DNA from: Tropicimonas marinistellae
GTDB taxonomy: Bacteria; Pseudomonadota; Alphaproteobacteria; Rhodobacterales; Rhodobacteraceae
Assembly (NCBI RefSeq): GCF_001509585.1
Contig: NZ_LNCI01000001.1
Span: forward strand, 661,312 to 725,311
Direction of reading: 5' to 3'
DNA: 64,000 bases
A program made the position numbers and the translations under genes. Below are positions 18,580-27,511 of the stretch, in pieces. Within the stretch, counting starts at the first letter, position 1; each line of letters begins with the position of its first letter. The notes under the pieces were generated by a model, which saw only the letters and a program-made list of their open reading frames with translations, was not told the origin of the DNA and searched no databases.

Positions 18580-19271
18580 ACATTGTCCCACGCGTGAGAC
18601 AAGACGTCGATGTAATGATTCCAATGGGTTACGAGGGCGGATTCACGGTTTCTTAGGAATTCGCCCGGATCTATCGGGCGGCACGTGCCGAGGCGCCGCC
18701 CGCATTTCCAATGGCCCGCTCGACGACTGCTGCAAGTCGCCTCGTCGCTCAGAATGAGAATATGATCGGCGGATGGAACAGCGGTTTCAATGGAGCGTGG
18801 AGGGCTGCGCCCGACCCTGGGTGGGCGCCTTGGGACGTCAATTCGGCGCGATTTGTCTCACTGCGCCGAGGACGGTGGAACGGATAGCGGCATCGCCAGT
18901 GCGCCCTTCCCGGGGGGAGGGTTGGGCGCGGCCAGGGGGGTGGTCACTCCGGGCCAGAGCTTGGATCGGCGCCGCGCCCCATCCCATCGCCGGGATGCGC
19001 GAACGGTGGCGAGAACCCGGCGGATCGCGGAAACGGCCGCGACTGCGCCATGCAGCTGTGCCTCCGATCCCATGGATTTCTATTGCCCCCCGGGTCCGAT
19101 GCGGCTATAGAACGCCCCGTCAAACAAGAGGCGGTCAACGCCGGAATGCGGGCAGGGTCGGGGAAACCTCCGGCCCTGATTGTCATTCTCGGTACGCCTT
19201 TCCGACCAATCCAAAGACCGGCGGAGACAACCGCCCGGCCAGTGAAAGCGAAATGAAGGAAAACCGACTGA
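18580..19271. other. Intergenic region upstream of rpsA (about 690 bp)
   Basis: No convincing gene. It contains a near-perfect 20-bp palindrome just after the AKR stop, several GC-rich imperfect stems around 18900-18930, and a nine-codon frame (ATG at 19253, MKENRLNVR, stop overlapping the first codons of rpsA). Open frames of 70-170 codons cross it on both strands but have no family features. The rpsA promoter and leader must lie here; I cannot place a firm -35/-10. Confidence 0.5.
18584..18603. repeat. 20-bp near-perfect palindrome
   Basis: TTGTCCCACG followed directly by CGTGAGACAA; the arms match except for one position. With no loop it reads more like a protein-binding site than a hairpin, and no T-run follows. 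It lies 4 bp after the AKR stop codon. Function unknown. Confidence 0.4.
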
Positions 19272-20951
19272 ATGTCCGCTAATGCAACCATGGAGGAATT
19301 CGAAGCCCTCCTGCAAGAAAGCTTCGAAATCGACACGCCCGCCGAAGGCAGCGTTGTCAAGGGCCGAGTGATCGCCGTCGAGGCGGGCCAGGCCATTATC
19401 GACGTGGGCTACAAGATGGAAGGCCGCGTCGATCTCAAGGAATTCGCAAATCCGGGCGAAGCGCCCGAGATCGCCGTGGGCGACGAAGTCGAGGTGTACC
19501 TCGACCGGGTCGAGAACGCCCGTGGCGAAGCCGTCATCAGCCGTGACAAGGCACGCCGCGAAGAGGCGTGGGACCGTCTGGAGAAGGCCTATGCCGACGA
19601 AGCCCGCGTCGAAGGTGCGATCTTCGGCCGCGTCAAGGGTGGCTTCACCGTCGATCTCGGCGGTGCCGTGGCCTTCCTGCCCGGCTCCCAGGTTGATGTG
19701 CGCCCCGTGCGCGACGCCGGCCCGCTGATGGGCCTCAAGCAGCCGTTCCAGATTCTCAAGATGGACCGCCGCCGTGGCAATATCGTTGTCTCGCGCCGCG
19801 CGATCCTCGAAGAGTCCCGCGCCGAGCAGCGCGCCGAGGTCATCGGCAAGCTCTCCGAAGGCGATGCGGTCGACGGCGTGGTCAAGAACATTACCGAATA
19901 CGGTGCGTTTGTTGACCTCGGCGGTGTCGACGGCCTGCTGCACGTCACCGACATGGCCTGGCGCCGTGTGAACCACCCCTCCGAGATCCTGTCGATCGGC
20001 GAGACCATCAAGGTCCAGGTCATCAAGATCAACAAGGAAACCCACCGTATCAGCCTCGGCATGAAGCAGCTGCAGGACGATCCGTGGAACACCGTCGAGG
20101 GCAAGTACCCGCTGGAATCGGTCCATACCGGCCGTGTCACCAACATCACCGACTACGGCGCCTTTGTGGAGCTGGAGCCCGGTGTCGAGGGTCTGGTCCA
20201 CGTCTCCGAAATGTCCTGGACGAAGAAGAACGTCCATCCGGGCAAGATCGTCTCCACCTCCCAGGAAGTGGAAGTCATGGTGCTGGAGATCGACACCGCG
20301 AAGCGTCGCGTGTCGCTCGGCCTCAAGCAGACCATGCGCAACCCGTGGGATGTCTTTGCCGAGACGCACCCCGAGGGCACGCAGGTCGAAGGCGAGGTCA
20401 AGAACATCACCGAATTCGGTCTGTTCATCGGCCTCGACGGCGATATCGACGGCATGGTGCACCTCTCCGACCTGAGCTGGGATCAGCGCGGCGAAGAGGC
20501 CATCCAGCAATACCGCAAGGGCGACGTGGTTCAGGCGGTTGTCACCGAGGTCGACGTGGAGAAGGAGCGTATCTCGCTCTCCATCAAGGCACTGGGCGGC
20601 GACAAGTTTGCCGAGGCCACGGGCGGCGTGAAGCGCGGCTCGGTCATCACGGTGAACGTGACGGCGATCGAGGATGGCGGCATCGAGGTGGAATACGAGG
20701 GCATGAAGTCCTTCATCCGCCGCTCCGACCTGTCGCGTGATCGTGCCGAGCAGCGCCCGGAGCGCTTCCAGGTCGGCGACCACGTGGATGTGCGTGTGAC
20801 CAACATCGACAGCAAGACGCGCCGTCTGGGCCTGTCGATCAAGGCGCGCGAGATTGCCGAAGAGCGTGAAGCGGTGGAGCAGTTCGGCTCCTCGGATTCG
20901 GGAGCCTCGCTCGGCGACATCCTTGGCGCAGCGCTCAAGGGCGACGAGTGA
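19272..20951 (+). CDS. rpsA: 30S ribosomal protein S1
   Basis: mRNA-binding ribosomal protein required for translation initiation on weak Shine-Dalgarno messages. 559 residues with six S1 (OB-fold) repeats; the third to fifth are the clearest, each with a G-x-V-x-N-I-T-x-[YF]-G-[AL]-F core (for example NITEYGAFVDLGG, NITDYGAFVELEP, NITEFGLFIGLDG). Codon use is strongly biased to C/G third positions, as in highly expressed genes. A clean terminator follows. A weak GGAA-type ribosome site precedes the ATG, as is usual for S1. Confidence 0.97.
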   Translation: MSANATMEEFEALLQESFEIDTPAEGSVVKGRVIAVEAGQAIIDVGYKMEGRVDLKEFANPGEAPEIAVGDEVEVYLDRVENARGEAVISRDKARREEAWDRLEKAYADEARVEGAIFGRVKGGFTVDLGGAVAFLPGSQVDVRPVRDAGPLMGLKQPFQILKMDRRRGNIVVSRRAILEESRAEQRAEVIGKLSEGDAVDGVVKNITEYGAFVDLGGVDGLLHVTDMAWRRVNHPSEILSIGETIKVQVIKINKETHRISLGMKQLQDDPWNTVEGKYPLESVHTGRVTNITDYGAFVELEPGVEGLVHVSEMSWTKKNVHPGKIVSTSQEVEVMVLEIDTAKRRVSLGLKQTMRNPWDVFAETHPEGTQVEGEVKNITEFGLFIGLDGDIDGMVHLSDLSWDQRGEEAIQQYRKGDVVQAVVTEVDVEKERISLSIKALGGDKFAEATGGVKRGSVITVNVTAIEDGGIEVEYEGMKSFIRRSDLSRDRAEQRPERFQVGDHVDVRVTNIDSKTRRLGLSIKAREIAEEREAVEQFGSSDSGASLGDILGAALKGDE

Positions 20952-21514
20952 TCCTCACGCCGATGGTAAGAACAATGGAAGGCCCCGTGTTCCACGGGGC
21001 CTTTTCTTTTCGGTAGGCTTCGGGAGCGGCGCTCCAGCCGACTGACGAGGGGGCGCCGTCTGTGTCGTTGGCGGTTCGGACCCGGTGCAAATTGCACCCG
21101 CCGGGAAACCGGCTTGCCGCACTTCATCGACAACTCGATTGCCGTTCCGTGACAGGCCCACGCCGTGTCGCGCGATGCTGTCTTTCGAGGATGGGCACGT
21201 GGAAACGGATCGGTCTGCGTCGCGTTTTTTTCGGACAAAGCGGGTCAATTCACGCCGCGATTCCCCGCCGCGCGGCAGGAATTGACGGCGTTGCGATCCC
21301 GAACGATTCGGCGCCGCTTTGGCGCGCGGTGACGGCTTTCGGGCGCTTGACTGAGCATGCGACCCGGTTTCTCGCCTGTTTTCGGGGCTTTAGGGGCGAA
21401 TTTCTGGCACCAAGCAACGCGATTTCCGTTACGATGTGGCAGAAATGCCGTATAGTCGGATGAGCGACATGAATGGTGCGCCGCTGCGTTGTGGGACGGC
21501 TGAGGGGGAGACCT
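20952..21514. other. Intergenic region between rpsA and ihfB (about 560 bp)
   Basis: After the rpsA terminator there is nothing I can call a gene. A 133-codon frame (21062-21463) lacks a ribosome site, has odd composition for a protein, and shows no family motif. The ihfB promoter should lie in the last 150 bp. Confidence 0.5.
20979..21010 (+). terminator. Rho-independent terminator of rpsA
   Basis: Perfect 9-bp stem GGCCCCGTG-TTC-CACGGGGCC (20981-21001), extended by AA/TT pairs and followed by TTTTCTTTT. Lies 28 bp after the rpsA stop. Confidence 0.92.
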
Positions 21515-21802
21515 ATGATTCGATCGGAACTTATTCAGATTCTTGCCGAGGAAAACCCTCACCTGTATCAGCGGGACGTGGAGAAGATCGTGAACACGGT
21601 CTTTGAGGAGATCATCGACGCGATGGCACGGGGCGACCGTGTGGAACTGCGCGGTTTCGGCGCCTTTTCCGTGAAGAAAAGGGATGCGAGGACGGGACGG
21701 AATCCACGGACCGGAGATGCGGTGGACGTGGAGGAGAAACACGTGCCGTTCTTCAAGACCGGAAAGCTGTTGCGCGATCGGTTGAACGGGCTGGAAACCT
21801 GA
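21515..21802 (+). CDS. ihfB: Integration host factor subunit beta
   Basis: DNA-bending HU/IHF family protein, acting as a heterodimer with IhfA in recombination, replication and transcription. 95 residues, the normal size. [16 protein letters not shown] start, the [19 protein letters not shown] core, and the RNPRTGD arm whose Pro intercalates DNA. GGGGGAG six bases before the ATG fixes the start; an earlier in-frame GTG at 21473 has no support. Followed 11 bp later by lapA, a frequent neighbour. Confidence 0.95.
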   Translation: MIRSELIQILAEENPHLYQRDVEKIVNTVFEEIIDAMARGDRVELRGFGAFSVKKRDARTGRNPRTGDAVDVEEKHVPFFKTGKLLRDRLNGLET

Positions 21803-21813
21803 GGGGTTCGACG

Positions 21814-22182
21814 ATGATGCGATACGTTCGCTACCTGATCCTGGCCGCAATCGTTGCCGTGCTGGTTATTGCCGCCATGGCAAACCGGCAGATGGTGACG
21901 CTGACGGCACTGCCGTCGGGGCTCGCTGATCTCGTGGCCTGGAATTTCTCGATTGACCTGCCGCTGTTCATCGTGGTCCTGGGCGGGATCGCGGTTGGCT
22001 TGCTTCTTGGCTATATCCTCGAGTGGATCCGCGAGAGCAAGCATCGTGCCGAGGTCAGCAAGCGGCAACGCCAGGTCAAGAGCCTCAACCGCGAGGTATC
22101 GCGGCTGAAGCAGGAGTCCAACGAGGGCAAGGACGAGGTTCTTGCCATTCTCGACCAGGCCGCCACGCGCAAGGCAAGCTGA
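21814..22182 (+). CDS. LapA-domain (DUF1049) membrane protein
   Basis: 122-residue inner-membrane protein with two transmembrane helices (about 5-24 and 47-70) and a C-terminal cytoplasmic coiled coil (about 78-110, KRQRQVKSLNREVSRLKQE). LapA/YciS relatives act with LapB to control LpxC turnover and LPS assembly in enterics; that role here is inferred from family only, and no lapB is in the window. Two ATGs are possible at the start (21814, 21817). Between ihfB and trpF in one operon. Confidence 0.85.
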   Translation: MMRYVRYLILAAIVAVLVIAAMANRQMVTLTALPSGLADLVAWNFSIDLPLFIVVLGGIAVGLLLGYILEWIRESKHRAEVSKRQRQVKSLNREVSRLKQESNEGKDEVLAILDQAATRKAS

Positions 22183-22188
22183 CACCTC

Positions 22189-22833
22189 ATGCCGCCTGAC
22201 ATTCGCGTGAAGATCTGCGGCCTGACGAGGCCGCAGCATGTGGCTGTGGCCGCTAGATCCGGTGCGGCCTACGTCGGGTTCGTTTTCTTTCCCAAGTCGC
22301 CGCGCCACGTTGATCCGGAGGCGGCACGCGCGCTGGCGCTCGATGTGCCGGTGGGCGTGGCAAAGGTCGCGCTCACGGTGAACGCCGACGATGCGACGCT
22401 CGATCAGATTCTCGACCGGGTGCCTCTCGATATGCTGCAACTCCACGGGTCGGAGCCGCCGGAGCGCGTGGCTGCGCTCAGGGATCGGTATGGCCTGCCG
22501 GTCATGAAGGCGGTTGGTGTTGCAACGGAGGCAGATCTGCCGGCTTTGGCGGACTACGGAAGGGTGGCGGACCAGTTGCTCGTGGACGCCAAGCCCCCCG
22601 AGGGCGCCGTGCTTCCCGGAGGGAATGGGCTCGCCTTCGACTGGCGGCTCATTGCGGGGCGCCGTTGGCCGGTGCCGTGGATGCTGGCCGGTGGCCTGAC
22701 GCCGGAAAACGTCGCCGAGGCCATTCATCTCACCGGCGCCCGCCAGGTCGACGTCTCGTCGGGCGTGGAATCGGCGCCGGGGCAAAAGGACCCGGCATTG
22801 ATCGAGGCATTCGCCAGGGCCGCGTTGGCGTGA
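22189..22833 (+). CDS. trpF: Phosphoribosylanthranilate isomerase
   Basis: Tryptophan pathway isomerase converting N-(5-phosphoribosyl)anthranilate to CdRP. 214 residues, a (beta/alpha)8 barrel with the start [10 protein letters not shown] (catalytic Cys), LQLHGSEPP and the phosphate-binding end [13 protein letters not shown] / [15 protein letters not shown]. Six bp after lapA; the stop overlaps the next gene. Its usual partner trpB is 2.3 kb downstream because two unrelated genes lie between. Confidence 0.95.
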   Translation: MPPDIRVKICGLTRPQHVAVAARSGAAYVGFVFFPKSPRHVDPEAARALALDVPVGVAKVALTVNADDATLDQILDRVPLDMLQLHGSEPPERVAALRDRYGLPVMKAVGVATEADLPALADYGRVADQLLVDAKPPEGAVLPGGNGLAFDWRLIAGRRWPVPWMLAGGLTPENVAEAIHLTGARQVDVSSGVESAPGQKDPALIEAFARAALA

Positions 22834-23276
22834 ATGCGATCTGGCGGGAGGCGCGGCGCGACGACGTGCCCGCGATCGTGGAGATGCTCGCCGACGACAT
22901 GCTGGGGCAGGGGCGGGAAGGCACCGACCTGGCGCAGTATGTCGCGGCCTTCGATGCGATGCGGGCGGAAGGTGGAAACCTGTTGATCGTGGGCGAGTTG
23001 GCGGGCGACGTGGTCGCGACCTACCAGCTCACCTTCATTTCCGGCCTGTCGCTCAAGGCGACGCGCCGGGCGCAGATCGAAAGTGTGCGCATCGCCGCGC
23101 CGTTCCGCGGGCGGGGTCTTGGCGCAGCGATGTTTGCGGATGCCGAGGCGCGGGCGCGAGCGGCTGGCTGCGGGCTTCTGCAACTCACCACGAACCGGGC
23201 GCGAGAGCGGGCACAGTCGTTCTACGAAGGGCTCGGCTACACGCCGTCCCACATCGGTTTCAAGAAGCCACTGTGA
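22830..23276 (+). CDS. GNAT-family N-acetyltransferase
   Basis: 148-residue GCN5-related acetyltransferase. The acetyl-CoA loop is [21 protein letters not shown], preceded by the beta-4 strand [10 protein letters not shown] and followed by [10 protein letters not shown] and the [10 protein letters not shown] end. GTG at 22830 overlaps the trpF stop (GTGA), showing translational coupling; no in-frame ATG is better placed. The acetylated substrate is unknown. Confidence 0.85.
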   Translation: MNAIWREARRDDVPAIVEMLADDMLGQGREGTDLAQYVAAFDAMRAEGGNLLIVGELAGDVVATYQLTFISGLSLKATRRAQIESVRIAAPFRGRGLGAAMFADAEARARAAGCGLLQLTTNRARERAQSFYEGLGYTPSHIGFKKPL

Positions 23277-23321
23277 TGACAGTCAGGGGATGCGGTGGCG
23301 CATGATGCGCCGCCCGCTTGG

Positions 23322-24974
23322 TTATTCGCAGGAAAAGCTCGTCGCGCTGCTGGCGTCGCTACCCGTGTAGACCGCATGTGCGGGGTAGGGACAAAGCGGC
23401 CGTTCCGCGCCAACGTTCTCGGGCCGGATCTCCTTTCCGTCCGCGCGAAATTCGGCGGTCACGGCCCCCGGCGAATTGCCGCCTTCGACCCAGTCCATGA
23501 GTGTGCGCAGCAGGTCGACCTCGTCCGGCGCGTTCCCGCCCTGGCCATGGGGCATTCCCGGTATTGCGTAGAACCGGACGAAGTCGTCGGCGTTGGGATT
23601 GTTTTCTTGCAGCCGTCCATACCAATCCGCCGTGTCCTTGAAGGAGAACACGGGGTCCGATACGCCATGGAACACGATCAGCTTGCCGCCAGCGGCCTGA
23701 AGGTCTTCAAGTGTCGGGTTCCCGGCGTTGGGCGGGGTCATCACCTCCATCGGGCTTTCCGGGAAGTCGGCCGATGTCGCGTGGATCTTCGGCGCGTCGG
23801 CGTCGAAGTCGAAACTCATCAGGTATCCTTCGAGGTCATCCGGCGTCCCCGCGACTTCGGTTGGCGGCGTTGTGAAGATCTGCGCCAGCGATCCGGCCCC
23901 CATCACCGCGATGATCGGTTTTTGCCCCCAGGGCGGCACCGTACTTTCGAGCTTCCAGAACCGCCAGCCACCGCTGTTCAGGCCGGTATCCCAATACCAG
24001 CTGTTGTACAGCTGGGAACCGCTGCCGTCGCTCGGGCCGGCGTGGATACGCTCAAGCGCCGAGACTTTCTCCGCTGTCAGGCATTCGCTGTTTTGCCCGT
24101 CCGCGCAGACCAGAGCCGCCGGGTCGAATGCCTCCTGACAGGCGAGTGTGGCGAAGACGACGCCATCCGGCAGCCCGTCCAGCTCGTCGCAGGCGGCAAC
24201 GATGGCTTCGGAGACGAGGTTCATTTCTTCGGGGCTGAAGGCTGCTGCGAGGGTTTCGCCGACGGCCCTGAACGATTGCACGTCCCAGGCATGCTGAATG
24301 GCCGCCTTGGGCAGATTGAAACCGGGATAGCCGGCGAGCAGACCGTCGAAGGCACCGGGCATCCGTTCGGCCGCAACCATCGCGTGCCTGCCGCCATTCG
24401 ACCGGCCGTAGCCATAGACATGCTCCGGCGCACGCCCGTAATGGGCTTCGACCAGAGAGAGCGCGACGGGATGCAATTGCGCAACCGCATTGTAGCCGTA
24501 GTCGCGCCGCGCCTCGAAGTCGAAGCCGAACATGTTGCCCCCCGTGAGACCCGCGTCGGGATGCGCCTTGCCATCGTGCCCGGCATCGGACGAGACAACC
24601 GCGAAGCCCCGCGCCAGTGCCGGGTTGCCCGCCGCGACACCCGTGCCAGCGCCGAGCGCCGGTACGACGCTTCCGTCGTTGCCCCCGTTGAATTGATGCA
24701 GGAACCGCCCCTCCCAGGCCACCGGCAGGCGCAGTTCGAAAGAGATCGCGTAGGCATTGCCGTCGCTGCCGGTGCGCTCGGCCATGCGGCCACGCACAAG
24801 GCAGTGATCAACGGGTGCTTCGTCGTTCGCGGGCGTCTGAACCGCTTCGACAATTGTCACGCCGTCCGGCGCGGCGTCGGTCATGGACGCACAATCAGCC
24901 GTTTGGGCGATGCCCGGTGTGGCAAGTGTGACAACTGCGCTGGCAAGCCCAGCGGCAAGTCTTGGGTGTTCCAT
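23322..24974 (-). CDS. Secreted tannase/feruloyl-esterase family protein with altered active-site cysteines
   Basis: 550-residue alpha/beta-hydrolase of the tannase family, with signal peptide (residues 1-24, ends GIAQ). Catalytic Ser192 (GYGRSNGGRH), Asp440 (FHGVSDPV) and His476 (GMPHGQGG) are recognisable, as is the calcium loop CDELDGLPDGVV (262-273). Family members normally have Cys directly before the Ser and directly after the His, linked in a disulfide (CS-D-HC motif); here these are Arg191 and Gly477. The ATG at 24972-24974 has GGGAGGA upstream. Likely an exported esterase of aromatic or other esters; substrate unknown. Runs against the trp operon. Confidence 0.85.
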   Translation of the reverse strand: MEHPRLAAGLASAVVTLATPGIAQTADCASMTDAAPDGVTIVEAVQTPANDEAPVDHCLVRGRMAERTGSDGNAYAISFELRLPVAWEGRFLHQFNGGNDGSVVPALGAGTGVAAGNPALARGFAVVSSDAGHDGKAHPDAGLTGGNMFGFDFEARRDYGYNAVAQLHPVALSLVEAHYGRAPEHVYGYGRSNGGRHAMVAAERMPGAFDGLLAGYPGFNLPKAAIQHAWDVQSFRAVGETLAAAFSPEEMNLVSEAIVAACDELDGLPDGVVFATLACQEAFDPAALVCADGQNSECLTAEKVSALERIHAGPSDGSGSQLYNSWYWDTGLNSGGWRFWKLESTVPPWGQKPIIAVMGAGSLAQIFTTPPTEVAGTPDDLEGYLMSFDFDADAPKIHATSADFPESPMEVMTPPNAGNPTLEDLQAAGGKLIVFHGVSDPVFSFKDTADWYGRLQENNPNADDFVRFYAIPGMPHGQGGNAPDEVDLLRTLMDWVEGGNSPGAVTAEFRADGKEIRPENVGAERPLCPYPAHAVYTGSDASSATSFSCE

Positions 24975-25135
24975 GATGCTCCTCCCGTTTTTCGTTTGGG
25001 CCCAATGTCCGTCCAATAGCCGTCGCGCGTCAACGGCAACCCGGGTTAAGATGGCTATCGCCCGGAGACGCGGCTTTACCCACGCCGACATTCGCCTTAG
25101 ATCAACGGTCAGCCCAGGCAAAAAAGGCGGATCAA

Positions 25136-26383
25136 ATGGCGAACGACCAGCTCAACTCCTTCATGAACGTGCCCGACGAGAAGGGCCGCTTCGGCTTGTT
25201 CGGCGGACGGTTTGTCTCGGAAACGCTCATGCCGCTGATACTGGACTTGGAAGCGCAATACGAGCACGCCAAGACGGACGAGAGTTTCTGGGCCGAAATG
25301 GACGATCTCTGGAAGCACTACGTTGGGCGCCCCTCGCCGCTCTACTTCGCCGACAGGCTGACGGAGCATCTGGGCGGCGCAAAGATTTACATGAAGCGCG
25401 ACGAGCTCAACCACACCGGCGCGCACAAGATTAACAACGTGCTGGGTCAGCTGTTGCTCGCGCGGCGGATGGGCAAGACCCGGATCATTGCGGAAACAGG
25501 TGCCGGGCAGCACGGCGTCGCGACCGCGACCGTTTGCGCCAAGTTCGGTCTGAAATGCGTGGTCTACATGGGCGCCACGGATGTGGAGCGGCAGGCGCCG
25601 AACGTCTTCCGCATGCGGTTGCTGGGTGCGGAGGTGGTACCTGTTACCTCCGGGCGCGGGACGCTGAAGGACGCGATGAACGACGCGCTGCGCGACTGGG
25701 TGACCAACGTGCGCGATACCTTCTACTGCATCGGGACGGTTGCCGGCCCGCACCCCTATCCGGCGATGGTGCGCGACTTCCAGTCGATCATCGGCAAGGA
25801 GGCCAAGGCGCAGATGCTCGAACGCGAGGGCCGGCTGCCCGACAGCGTGATCGCCTGCATCGGCGGTGGGTCGAATGCGATGGGGCTTTTCCATCCGTTC
25901 CTCGACGATCCGCAAGTGCGGATCATTGGGGTCGAAGCCGGGGGGAAGGGCGTCAACGAGAAGATGGAACATTGCGCCTCGCTGACAGGCGGGCGGCCGG
26001 GTGTGTTGCATGGCAACCGGACCTACCTGTTGCAGGATGCGGATGGGCAGATCCTCGAAGGGCACTCGATTTCGGCCGGTCTCGACTATCCCGGCATCGG
26101 CCCGGAGCATTCGTGGCTGCACGATACCGGGCGGGCGGAATATGTCTCAGTCACGGATATGGAGGCCCTGTCGGCGTTCCAGCTTTGTTGTGCGCAGGAG
26201 GGGATCATCCCCGCGTTGGAGCCGAGCCACGCGCTTGCCCATGTGATGAAGATCGCGCCGGATTTGCCGAAGGATCACATCATCTGCATGAATATGTGCG
26301 GGCGCGGCGACAAGGACATCTTCACCGTTGCCCGCGTGCTCGGTTTCGACATGTCCGGCCCGGAAGGACGGGACGCCGGTTGA
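25136..26383 (+). CDS. trpB: Tryptophan synthase beta chain
   Basis: PLP enzyme joining indole and serine to give tryptophan. 415 residues; PLP Lys98 in [10 protein letters not shown], the ETGAGQHG loop, and the phosphate-binding GGGSNAMG motif. The N-terminal [17 protein letters not shown] is typical. Ribosome site GGCGGATCAA precedes the ATG. Divergent from the tannase-family gene; no trpA is in the window. Confidence 0.97.
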   Translation: MANDQLNSFMNVPDEKGRFGLFGGRFVSETLMPLILDLEAQYEHAKTDESFWAEMDDLWKHYVGRPSPLYFADRLTEHLGGAKIYMKRDELNHTGAHKINNVLGQLLLARRMGKTRIIAETGAGQHGVATATVCAKFGLKCVVYMGATDVERQAPNVFRMRLLGAEVVPVTSGRGTLKDAMNDALRDWVTNVRDTFYCIGTVAGPHPYPAMVRDFQSIIGKEAKAQMLEREGRLPDSVIACIGGGSNAMGLFHPFLDDPQVRIIGVEAGGKGVNEKMEHCASLTGGRPGVLHGNRTYLLQDADGQILEGHSISAGLDYPGIGPEHSWLHDTGRAEYVSVTDMEALSAFQLCCAQEGIIPALEPSHALAHVMKIAPDLPKDHIICMNMCGRGDKDIFTVARVLGFDMSGPEGRDAG

Positions 26384-26855
26384 ACCAAGCGCCGCCGCGA
26401 GACCGCTTGGCAGGCCAGCGTGCGCGGCGCCGGTTCACGTGGGGGCAGCGCGGGCCTTTCCGCTTGAAAACCAGCCATAAACCTCGGTTTACGAGCGATT
26501 TTCGGGGGCACGCGGCGGCGCATAAACCTCTGGCGAATTGGCGGCGGTGGCACGGCGTGGTTCAAGCACACCGTGCAAGGCCGCCATTCACGGACCCCCA
26601 GCTGTGGCGGGCGCACCACCCTCAACCGGCGCCCGTTGCCGGCGGGCCTTGTACAGATTAAGAGGCATGCTCTAGCCTTACTCGGACTCGGCCCCGGGAA
26701 ATTTCTCCCGGGGTCGAATTCGCGGATCGCCGGTTGCGGGCCGGAATATCGTAACTGCTCCGACACGCGCGACTTCGGTACGACGCGGGACGGCGGAGAC
26801 GGGCAATGGCGACCCGCGGACAAGCGGGACATGCCGGGAAATCACAGGTAGGCCG
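26384..26855. other. Intergenic region after trpB (about 470 bp)
   Basis: No supported gene. Two inverted repeats stand out: TAAACC-TC-GGTTTA (26478-26491) and a perfect 8-bp CCCCGGGA-AATTTC-TCCCGGGG (26692-26713) with no T-run. The word CATAAACCTC occurs at about 26476 and again at about 26520. Frames of about 90 codons on both strands look non-coding. Confidence 0.45.
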
Positions 26856-27311
26856 ATGCGTTCTGTCCTCACTCTGCTCGCCGTTCTGTCGCTTCTGACA
26901 GCGCCGCCGGTATCGGCGCAGACCATCGACGAACTGGTGATAGAGCAGCTGGAACTGCAGGGGTATCAGGACATTCGGCAGAGGCGGACGCTGCTGGGCC
27001 GTATCGTCGTGAGCGGATCGCGAGACGGATCACGGCGCGAAGTCGTTGTCCAGCCGCGTACGGGCGAAATTCTGCGCGACTACACGCGCGCGCCCACGCC
27101 CGACAGCCGCGACAAAGGTGTTTTCGATCGCGGGCCGCCCGATAACGATGGCCGGGAGCGAGCGCCCCCCGATGCGCGCAGGCCGGGGAACGGGCCGCCA
27201 CCTCCTCCGCCGGGCGGGGGCGGCCATTCGCGTCCTGACGGGAACAGCGGAGGGCCGAGGCCGGAAGCCGGGCCGCCAGGGGAATTTCCCTCACGTCAGA
27301 ATCCTGAATAG
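26856..27311 (+). CDS. Secreted PepSY-like protein with Pro/Gly-rich tail
   Basis: 151 residues: signal peptide (1-21, ends VSAQ), then a short PepSY-like module (about 25-75: an alpha helix ELVIEQLELQGY followed by strands LGRIVVSGS and EVVVQPRTGEILRDY), then a disordered tail rich in Pro, Gly, Asp and Arg with a run of six prolines. PepSY modules are often found on exported modulators of proteases or on sensors. AGGTAGG precedes the ATG. It is about 200 bp upstream of the membrane-tethered LuxR-type regulator on the same strand. Confidence 0.65.
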   Translation: MRSVLTLLAVLSLLTAPPVSAQTIDELVIEQLELQGYQDIRQRRTLLGRIVVSGSRDGSRREVVVQPRTGEILRDYTRAPTPDSRDKGVFDRGPPDNDGRERAPPDARRPGNGPPPPPPGGGGHSRPDGNSGGPRPEAGPPGEFPSRQNPE

Positions 27312-27511
27312 ACGCCGAGAACGGCGGCCAAGGAGCGGGACGTGCGACGACATGGAGGTCGTCCCAACGCGGCAGGTGCTCTATCCGGATCGAAAACCGG
27401 GCGTCGATGTCGCGCGTTTCACAGTGCGTCAGCGCGAAAAGAGAACGACGGTTGAGGCGCTCCGGTCAACGCGGGACAGAAGCAATCCAGCCGAAGTGAG
27501 CGGGAATACAA

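Noticed and set aside
19080..20783. 567-codon open frame opposite rpsA
   Set aside because: It mirrors the C/G-biased third positions of rpsA and shows no family features; rpsA is certain.
23295..25019. 574-codon open frame opposite the tannase-family gene
   Set aside because: The other strand has signal peptide, catalytic triad and ribosome site; this frame has none.
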